From the NCBI GenBank assembly GCA_002293665.1, contig DBDQ01000011.1, positions 878 to 10,076 on the forward strand: DNA of 9,199 nt. Reading direction: 5' to 3'. This stretch comes from Alistipes sp. UBA928 (GTDB lineage Bacteria; Bacteroidota; Bacteroidia; Bacteroidales; Rikenellaceae). The notes under the pieces are model-generated. The model was not told where the DNA came from, did not search any database, and worked only from the letters and a program-made list of their open reading frames with translations. Position numbers and translations under genes: made by a program. This document shows, piece by piece, positions 4,431-9,199 of the stretch (position 1 is the first letter of the stretch; every line of letters begins with the position of its first letter).

Positions 4431-4862
4431 ATGTGTCAAAAGCTAAACTCACTTACACACGTTCGCCCCGCGACGGGCAACCGCTCCACAAGCACGGCGG
4501 AGGCCGTGGGCCGGGTCAAATCACAACTTGAAAACAGCCGTATCGGCATCATCGAGGCCGTCGAGGAATGGGGCGGCAACGTCGGTGCGAGGCTGACGAT
4601 CCTCGACCTGTTACAGTTGTTTCACAGCTACGTCGGGGTATGCGCCCACCTTGAAAAGCTGGCCGAAAATGGCGTACCCGATGCCACTTCCCGCCTCCCG
4701 AAATTCGAGTACCTGAACGATGTGGTTTACACCCTTTCGCAAACCCTCTCGCTCGTGTCAGTGGTTGGGCAATTCAGCGATAGCGCCGACCATCACGAGG
4801 CCGCTCTGAACCTCATCGACGAGGTTACGGGCGATTTGACACAATCTAACTCCCAATCCTAA
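4431..4862 (+). CDS. Hypothetical protein, 143 aa
   Basis: I do not recognise this protein. It has no signal peptide or membrane segment and no visible catalytic motif. The N-terminal 25 residues are basic and polar; from about residue 30 it looks all-helical: QLENSRIGIIEAVEEWGGNV, then LTILDLLQLFHSYVGVCAHL, a proline break (VPDATSRLPKF), then YLNDVVYTLSQTLSLVSVVG, and an acidic, serine-rich tail. The start ATG follows an AT-rich, SD-less leader typical of this phylum, 31 nt after the strong hairpin. Codon use is GC3-rich, supporting a real gene. It shares an operon with the next gene (12-nt gap) and probably depends on the repressor-controlled promoter upstream. Confidence 0.65.
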   Translation: MCQKLNSLTHVRPATGNRSTSTAEAVGRVKSQLENSRIGIIEAVEEWGGNVGARLTILDLLQLFHSYVGVCAHLEKLAENGVPDATSRLPKFEYLNDVVYTLSQTLSLVSVVGQFSDSADHHEAALNLIDEVTGDLTQSNSQS

Positions 4863-4874
4863 ACACTTCCGGCA

Positions 4875-5192
4875 ATGGAAAAGACAATGTACAAAAATAC
4901 CACAGAATCCGCATTAACCCAGGGTGGCGTCGATCAACTCGAAGTCCTCTTACATTGGTTTTGGAACAATAGTGGACTGGCCGATGTTACTCCCGTCTTA
5001 ATGGATGCAATCGACGGTTACGTGAGAATGTACACGACCAACCCGCACGGCATGCAAGAACCCGGCAACTTCATACACGCCGTTTCTGAAATCCTGCAAC
5101 TGAAAGAGCAACTTGTCGGCATAATGGACGAAGAAAAGCCGTGGAATTGGGTCGAAGCCCCCAAAGGGTGGGCGTTACCCTCAAAGCCGTAA
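4875..5192 (+). CDS. Hypothetical protein, 105 aa
   Basis: This protein is unrecognised. It is acidic and helical with a notable aromatic content: LEVLLHWFWNNSGLADVTPV, then MDAIDGYVRMYTTNPHGMQE, FIHAVSEILQLKEQLVGIM, and a closing EEKPWNWVEAPKGWALPSKP. The tryptophan-rich tail could be a docking segment, but that is speculation. It starts 12 nt after the preceding stop; a second in-frame ATG at 4887 is an alternative. The gene ends 22 nt before a strong terminator, so it is the last of the + operon. Size and place suggest an accessory phage or satellite protein, perhaps a small inhibitor or regulator. Confidence 0.62.
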   Translation: MEKTMYKNTTESALTQGGVDQLEVLLHWFWNNSGLADVTPVLMDAIDGYVRMYTTNPHGMQEPGNFIHAVSEILQLKEQLVGIMDEEKPWNWVEAPKGWALPSKP

Positions 5193-5214
5193 CCCGCCAG
5201 AACCCCACCGAAAG

Positions 5215-5241
5215 ACCGCCCCCGCCGGGCGGTTTTTCTTT
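5215..5241 (+). terminator. Intrinsic terminator of the + operon
   Basis: ACCGCCC (5215-5221) pairs with GGGCGGT (5227-5233) around CCGCC, followed by TTTTT-C-TTT (5233-5241). It lies 22 nt after the stop of the 105-aa gene. Confidence 0.9.
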
Positions 5242-5329
5242 GCCTCTGTCTCAACCTGCGACCACCTGTCTAATCGACCGAGTGCCGCCGATTGACACAT
5301 TGGTGTCATCACGGCGCAATCCGTGAACG

Positions 5330-5349
5330 TTCCGGTAATGATACCGGAA
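5330..5349. repeat. TTCCGG/CCGGAA inverted repeat with overlapping direct repeat
   Basis: TTCCGG (5330-5335) and CCGGAA (5344-5349) flank TAATGATA. The same bases also form a direct repeat, CCGGTAATGATA (5332-5343) and CCGGAATGATA (5344-5354), followed by CCG. The half-site is the one seen in the array at 957-1026. Confidence 0.6.
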
Positions 5350-5543
5350 TGATACCGCCGTGACCTCGACGTGTACACGAAACAGTACGGAAACGGCAGG
5401 GAAACATCCTACGCCGTTGAGCCTCCGACCATTGCGAGCGCACCCTCGAATTGGCAGATACACGGAGGAAACACCCAAATCTACACAGCCAACCGCTTGT
5501 AACCGTGACAGCTATCGGGGCGGGTTACACGATAGCCAAACGC

Positions 5544-5583
5544 AACCCAAACAGTAACCCAAAGGAAACCCAGACCGAACCCA
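5544..5583 (+). repeat. Phased AACCCA direct repeats (iteron-like)
   Basis: AACCCA occurs at 5544-5549, 5556-5561, 5567-5572 and 5578-5583, with spacing of 12, 11 and 11 bp, close to one helical turn. Such arrays bind initiator proteins or integrase arm domains. Confidence 0.6.
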
Positions 5584-5591
5584 CCGCGACA

Positions 5592-5612
5592 AGTAGGCAT
5601 ATATTGCCTATT
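5592..5612. repeat. AT-centred inverted repeat
   Basis: TAGGCA (5594-5599) and TGCCTA (5605-5610) flank TATAT; pairing extends two more bases outward with one G-T. It follows the AACCCA array by 10 bp. Confidence 0.6.
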
Positions 5613-5790
5613 ATGTGCTTGCCGGCACGTTGTCCAGTCGGTGTGTTGCCATCCCTTGTAAGCGTCAGGGTGTCAGGCTGGGAGGTGTGTTGTTTGCTGT
5701 GTTCTGGCCCGGCTCCCGGTGGCAGGGTGGCATCACCTTGACACCATCGGAACCGGAGCGGCGACGTGCGGCTCGACGGAGGTAAAAAGG

Positions 5791-5829
5791 AACAGGGACT
5801 AACCGTAATTAGTCCCTGTTTTAGTCCCT
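5791..5829. repeat. AGGGACTAA sites next to the tRNA (arm-type sites or terminator)
   Basis: AACAGGGACTAA (5791-5802) and its perfect 12-bp inverse (5809-5820) flank CCGTAA; a third copy TTAGTCCCT (5821-5829) repeats the right arm 12 bp on. A further inverted repeat GTAGGT/ACCTAC (5837-5842, 5855-5860) lies between this and the tRNA 3' end at 5865. The set looks like integrase and accessory-factor sites of an attachment end. The hairpin with the T-run 5819-5822 could also act as a terminator. Confidence 0.55.
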
Positions 5830-5864
5830 TTCATTCGTAGGTAATTGTAAATCAACCTACATTG

Positions 5865-5938
<74 letters not shown>

Positions 5939-5995
5939 TTAAGTGAGAGCAGAACAAACTTGTTTGTTTTGCCGAGCGTTTGGGGACATCACGCG

Positions 5996-6009
5996 GAGCG
6001 TAATCCCCC
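5996..6009 (-). repeat. Partial copy of the tRNA-Ala 5' end
   Basis: On the - strand GGGGGATTA-C-GCTC (6009-5996) copies the first 13 bases of the tRNA gene (GGGGGATTAGCTC) with one inserted base, about 70 bp upstream of it. It also forms the right half of a long hairpin with TTGGGG and ATCACGC at 5980-5994. Confidence 0.45.
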
Positions 6010-6019
6010 AATGCGGATG

Positions 6020-6050
6020 CAAAGATAACGCAAGATTTGCAATTTGCAAA
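6020..6050 (-). promoter_or_regulatory. Promoter of tRNA-Ala
   Basis: On the - strand TTTG (6050-6047), 19-nt gap, TATCTTTG (6027-6020) match the Bacteroidota consensus. It is about 80 bp upstream of the mature tRNA 5' end, so the precursor has a long leader containing two hairpins (TTGGGG/CCCCAA and AACAAAC/GTTTGTT at 5953-5968). Confidence 0.65.
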
Positions 6051-6054
6051 TCTT
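6032..6054. repeat. Perfect palindrome with 11-bp arms after rsmE
   Basis: AAGATTTGCAA (6032-6042) and TTGCAAATCTT (6044-6054) flank a single T. It begins 4 nt after the rsmE stop on the - strand and overlaps the -33 box of the tRNA promoter. No T-run follows, so it is not a classic terminator; it could be an operator or an mRNA 3'-end hairpin. Confidence 0.7.
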
Positions 6055-6058
6055 CGGG

Positions 6059-6826
6059 TTATAAATTTTTGAGGTAGGCGGTGATTACGGCAGTGAGGGC
6101 GGCTGTCTCGGTGCGGAGGCGGCTGTGGCCGAGCGAGATAGGTATGAACCCGCTGCGCAACGCCAGCGCCACCTCTTCCTCGGTGAAATCGCCCTCGGGG
6201 CCGATCAGTATGAGTACGTCGACGCCGCGCGGCAGTGCCTCGGTGATCGGGATTCTGGATCGCTTAGGGTCTTCGGCCATCGCAATGGCGGGGGGGGCTA
6301 CCTCTTGCGGCTGCCGGGGTGGTTGCTCCTCTCTGCAATGAGCGATAAGTTTCACCCCCTCGAAAGGCCGAACCACCAACTCGCGAAAAGGCGTCAGCGG
6401 CGCCAACTCGGGCAGATACGCCTTTAGCGATTGTTTCATGGCGCTCACCACTACCTTCCCTGCGCGTTCGGGCCGGAACACGCGCCTCTCGCTGTTCGAG
6501 CACTCGATCGGCACGACGGCGTCGATCCCCACCTCGGTGGCCTTCTCGAGGAACCACTCGAACCGGTCGCTGTTCTTTGTCGGCGCCACGGCCATAGTGA
6601 GCCGATAGTTCCGTGCGCCGAATCCGTGCGTCTCGCTCTCGACCTGCAGCACGCACCCGCGAGGGTCGGCTCGCTCGATGCGGGCGGTGTAGACTCCTCC
6701 GCGGCCGTCGACCAGATCGATCCGGTCGCCCTCACCCAAACGCAGCACACGTACACAGTGGCGGCTCTCCTCTTCGGACAGCGTGTGGAGCGGCGAATTT
6801 ATTTCGGGAGCGTAAAATAGTTGCAT
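6059..6826 (-). CDS. rsmE: 16S rRNA (uracil(1498)-N3)-methyltransferase RsmE
   Basis: RsmE methylates N3 of U1498 in 16S rRNA of the assembled 30S subunit, using S-adenosylmethionine. The 255-aa protein has the family layout: an N-terminal PUA-like RNA-binding part (MQLFYAPEI...HCVRVLRLGEGDRIDLVDG, 1-45) and a C-terminal SPOUT methyltransferase. Diagnostic residues are KATEVGID (95-102), the knot motifs LILIGPEGDFTEEEV (205-219) and SLGHSRLRTETAA (231-243). A proline-rich insert at about 167-185 makes it slightly longer than many homologues. The ATG at 6826 gives the expected N-terminus. It is divergent from dcp, with 67 nt between the starts, and is core chromosome, not part of the element. 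Confidence 0.97.
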   Translation of the reverse strand: MQLFYAPEINSPLHTLSEEESRHCVRVLRLGEGDRIDLVDGRGGVYTARIERADPRGCVLQVESETHGFGARNYRLTMAVAPTKNSDRFEWFLEKATEVGIDAVVPIECSNSERRVFRPERAGKVVVSAMKQSLKAYLPELAPLTPFRELVVRPFEGVKLIAHCREEQPPRQPQEVAPPAIAMAEDPKRSRIPITEALPRGVDVLILIGPEGDFTEEEVALALRSGFIPISLGHSRLRTETAALTAVITAYLKNL

Positions 6827-6836
6827 AAAAAATCCA

Positions 6837-6844
6837 TACCTTTG
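6837..6844 (+). promoter_or_regulatory. -7 box of the dcp promoter
   Basis: TACCTTTG matches TAnnTTTG and lies 49 nt before the dcp ATG. No good TTTG is found 19-21 nt upstream, inside the start of rsmE, so the -33 element is weak. On the other strand TATTTTTG (6874-6867) may be the -7 box for rsmE. Confidence 0.6.
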
Positions 6845-6893
6845 TGTGATCGAATAGGTGATCGGACAAAAATAGCTAAAAAACCTCTATATC

Positions 6894-9134
6894 ATGGCAC
6901 TCAATTCCAAATTCAGACTGCTTCTGGCCGCCGTCGCCCTGTGTGGGGCGGTGTGTGCGGGTAGCTGCAACAAAAAATCAGCCGACATGGGTAATCCTTT
7001 CTTCACGGAGTGGACAACTCCTTTCGGGGTGCCTCCTTTCGAGGATTTGCGCCCCGAGCACTACAAGCCCGCTTTCATCGAGGGCATGCGCATCCAGCGG
7101 GCCGAGATCGACTCGATAGTGGCCAACACCGCCGCGCCGACTTTCGAAAATGTGATTGCGGCCTACGACCGCAGCGGTGAACTATACGGCACGGTGGGCC
7201 GGGTGTTCGGCGCCGTCTCTTCGGCCGACACGAACGACGACCTTGAGGCGATCAAAGCCGAGATGTCGCCATTGCAATCGGCTCACAGCGACGCCATAGC
7301 CCTCGACGAGGGGCTGTTCGCAAAGATCAAAGCGGTCTATGACAACCGCACCGCAGCCGGCCTCGATGCCGCCCAAATCCGTCTCACCGAGAGGGTCTAC
7401 CAGCGCTTTGTGCGCAATGGAGCGCTGCTCCCGCCCGCCGAGAAAGAGGAACTTAGCAAGATCAACGAGGAGCTCTCACTGCTGAGCATACGTTTCGACA
7501 AGAACAACCGCGACGCCGTCAACGACTACCGACTGGTGATCGACCCCGCCGACGCCACCGGCCTCCCCGCCGGAGTGAGGGACAGGGCCCGCAGCCGCGC
7601 CGAGTCCGAGGGATTGGGTGCCGAGCAGCTCGCTTTCAACCTCTCCAAGCCGAGTTGGATACCTTTTCTCACCTACTCGCCGAAGGAGGAACTGCGCCGC
7701 CAGTTATATACGGCGTGGCTCGAGCAGTGCGCCGAGGGAAGCGCGTTCGACAACACTCAGATCATCAACGATATTATTCGCTTGCGCACGCGCCGCGCCC
7801 ATCTGCTCGGTTTCGAGAGTTTTGCCGACTTCCAACTCGATGACAAGATGGCCAAAACCCCGGCGCGTGTCTACGAATTCCTCGACGGCATTTGGACTCC
7901 CGCCCTTGAGAAAGCCACCGAGGAGCGCGACGAAATGCTCGCTCTCAAACGGCGCGAACTCAGCGACTCTACCGCCGTGCTCAACTCGTGGGACTGGTGG
8001 TACTACGCCGAGAAGGTGCGCAAGGATCGTTTCAACTTCGACGAAGAGCAGGCGCGCCCCTACTTCTCGCTCGAGAACGTGCGTTCGGGCATATTCAAGC
8101 TCTGCAACAAACTGTGGGGCATATCGTTCCGCCCAATCGTCGCCCCGGTATACCAAAAGGACGTGTCGGTGTACGAGGTGTTGGACGCCGACAACAGCCA
8201 CCTCGGGGTGATCTACATGGACTTCTTCCCGCGGCCCGGCAAAAGCTCCGGCGCGTGGTGCGGAACCTACCGGTCGCAGGGCTACACTGCTGGCGGTGAA
8301 CGCATCTCGCCCATAACGAATATTGTGTGCAACTTCACCGAGCCGAGCGGTTCCACCCCGGCGCTGCTGTCGCTCGACGAGACCGAAACGTTTTTCCACG
8401 AGTTCGGCCACGCGCTGCACAACCTCTTCTCCGACGTACCCTACCGCGGGCTGCAGGGTACCGAGCGCGACTTCGTGGAGCTTCCCTCGCAGATCATGGA
8501 GAACTGGGCATTCGAACCCGCGCTGCTTGCTGAGTATGCCATCCACTACCGCTCGGGCGAGGCTATTCCCGCACGCACAGTCGAACGGATCGCTTCGAGT
8601 TCTCTGTTCAACCAGGGTTTCATGACGGTGGAACTGTTGGCCGCGTCGCTCTCCGACATGGACATCCACACTCAGAAAGAGTACACGCCGTTCAACGTTG
8701 CCGATTTCGAGAAGTACGCCCTGTTCACCAAACGCGGGCTGATCCCCGAGATCGAGCCGCGCTATCGCTACCCTTACTTCAGCCACATCTTCGACGGCGG
8801 CTACTCTGCCGGATATTACAGCTACATCTGGGCCGAGGTGTTGGATAAAGATGCCTACGCGGCGTTCGAGGAGAGCGGCGACATATTCTCGCGCAAGGTG
8901 GCCGAAGATTTCCGCCGCAAGATACTTGCACCGCGCGGCTCGCGCGACGGGATGGACTTGTATCTCGACTTCCGCGGCGCCGAACCCTCGCGCGAACCAC
9001 TCATGCGTGGCCGCGGCCTGCTGAAGGAAAACCTGCCGATCGACTCGCTCATCGCCCGCCGCATGCGCGAACTCGCCTCCCGTCCCCAAACACCTCCCGC
9101 CGACAGCGTTCTCCGCCAGATACTCGGCGAGTGA
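6894..9134 (+). CDS. dcp: M3 family peptidyl-dipeptidase Dcp, lipoprotein
   Basis: This 746-aa zinc metallopeptidase belongs to family M3 (Dcp/oligopeptidase A/thimet group), which removes C-terminal dipeptides from, or cuts, short peptides. It begins with a lipoprotein signal (KFRLLLAAVALCGAVCAGSC); the likely lipid-modified cysteine is C25, so it acts in the cell envelope, anchored to a membrane. The Dcp-type start NPFFTEWTTPFGVPPFEDL follows. The active site is H502-E-F-G-H506, with the third zinc ligand E529 in DFVELPSQIMENW, and the substrate-binding loop SHIFDGGYSAGYYSYIWAEV near 630-649 supplies conserved tyrosines. The gene is complete and has high GC at third positions. It ends 41 nt before a palindrome. 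Confidence 0.96.
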   Translation: MALNSKFRLLLAAVALCGAVCAGSCNKKSADMGNPFFTEWTTPFGVPPFEDLRPEHYKPAFIEGMRIQRAEIDSIVANTAAPTFENVIAAYDRSGELYGTVGRVFGAVSSADTNDDLEAIKAEMSPLQSAHSDAIALDEGLFAKIKAVYDNRTAAGLDAAQIRLTERVYQRFVRNGALLPPAEKEELSKINEELSLLSIRFDKNNRDAVNDYRLVIDPADATGLPAGVRDRARSRAESEGLGAEQLAFNLSKPSWIPFLTYSPKEELRRQLYTAWLEQCAEGSAFDNTQIINDIIRLRTRRAHLLGFESFADFQLDDKMAKTPARVYEFLDGIWTPALEKATEERDEMLALKRRELSDSTAVLNSWDWWYYAEKVRKDRFNFDEEQARPYFSLENVRSGIFKLCNKLWGISFRPIVAPVYQKDVSVYEVLDADNSHLGVIYMDFFPRPGKSSGAWCGTYRSQGYTAGGERISPITNIVCNFTEPSGSTPALLSLDETETFFHEFGHALHNLFSDVPYRGLQGTERDFVELPSQIMENWAFEPALLAEYAIHYRSGEAIPARTVERIASSSLFNQGFMTVELLAASLSDMDIHTQKEYTPFNVADFEKYALFTKRGLIPEIEPRYRYPYFSHIFDGGYSAGYYSYIWAEVLDKDAYAAFEESGDIFSRKVAEDFRRKILAPRGSRDGMDLYLDFRGAEPSREPLMRGRGLLKENLPIDSLIARRMRELASRPQTPPADSVLRQILGE

Positions 9135-9175
9135 GGCCGGAGAGCCGCCTCGCGCAGCAAGCGCTACGAAAGCAG

Positions 9176-9199
9176 ATTCTGCCGGACGTCCGGCAGAAT
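9176..9199 (+). terminator. Palindrome after dcp, probable terminator (cut by window end)
   Basis: ATTCTGCCGGAC (9176-9187) is followed directly by its exact inverse (9188-9199). As RNA it folds into a 10-bp stem with an ACGT loop. The window stops at its last base, so a T-run cannot be checked. Confidence 0.6.

Larger units (their letters stand above)
5242..5864. other. Gene-free end of the element, repeat-rich
   Basis: No reading frame here has convincing coding character; the longest (5451-5741) has a low-complexity, cysteine- and proline-rich product and no sensible start. The stretch instead holds regulatory-type DNA: TGACAC/GTGTCA (5293-5308), TTCCGG/CCGGAA (5330-5349), the palindrome CGTGTACACG (5370-5379), a phased AACCCA array (5544-5583), TAGGCA/TGCCTA (5594-5610), GGTGTCA/TGACACC (5669-5675 and 5739-5745), and the AGGGACTAA sites near the tRNA. 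This suits an attachment end and possibly an origin. Confidence 0.5.

Noticed and set aside
5544..5583. CRISPR array
   Set aside because: Units are 6 bp at 11-12 bp spacing, far too short for CRISPR repeats and spacers, and there are no cas genes.
5451..5741. 96-aa reading frame on the + strand near the element end
   Set aside because: Composition is proline-, threonine- and cysteine-rich, it covers the phased repeats, and no promoter or start context supports it.
6264..6656. 130-aa reading frame in another frame of rsmE, - strand
   Set aside because: Arg/Ala-rich frame produced by the codon bias of rsmE; no motif.
7704..9089. 461-aa reading frame antisense to dcp
   Set aside because: It lies wholly within dcp, whose domains and active site are intact; long antisense frames are common opposite GC3-rich genes.

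Overview
The window reads as the end of a mobile element integrated next to a tRNA gene in a GC-rich member of the Bacteroidota, followed by ordinary chromosome. Host evidence: several promoters fit the Bacteroidota consensus (TTTG or TTG, a 19-20 nt gap, then TAnnTTTG), most genes lack a clear Shine-Dalgarno sequence, the tRNA gene does not encode CCA, and the right-hand genes (rsmE and an M3 peptidase made as a lipoprotein) have typical Bacteroidota proteins. The high GC content suggests an Alistipes-like (Rikenellaceae) host, but this is inference.

Layout. 1-797 (+): three tightly overlapping ORFs. The first looks like the C-terminal part of a phage terminase small subunit cut by the window edge; the other two are unrecognised. 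They end near a phased TTCCGGAA repeat array and a bidirectional terminator (1033-1056). 1089-1762 (-): a higBA toxin-antitoxin pair with its own promoter and palindromic operator, plus a G-quadruplex motif just upstream. 1863-2468: a gene-free stretch rich in inverted repeats that includes a candidate small RNA of about 112 nt (2251-2362, -) with promoter, 5' hairpin and terminator. 2469-3624 (-): an operon of an XRE repressor, an ORF6N-domain protein and an 86-aa unknown. 3625-3837: a divergent control region with two opposed promoters and a near-identical 15-bp inverted repeat placed just after each. 3838-5192 (+): a DUF2693-like protein, a helix-turn-helix (excisionase/AlpA-like) protein that looks frameshifted, and two unrecognised proteins, closed by a strong terminator. 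5242-5864: no convincing gene, but phased short repeats and inverted repeats up to the 3' end of tRNA-Ala(GGC), as expected for an attachment end or origin.

How it fits together. A repressor gene divergent from small early-type genes that include a putative excisionase, a terminase small subunit, an addiction module and an end abutting a tRNA 3' end suggest a prophage, a prophage remnant, or a phage satellite that carries its own small terminase. No integrase, large terminase, portal or capsid gene is visible here, so the class cannot be settled; the rest of the element would lie to the left. From 5865 rightwards the DNA is core chromosome: tRNA-Ala, rsmE (-) and dcp (+), ending in a palindrome that is probably the dcp terminator.
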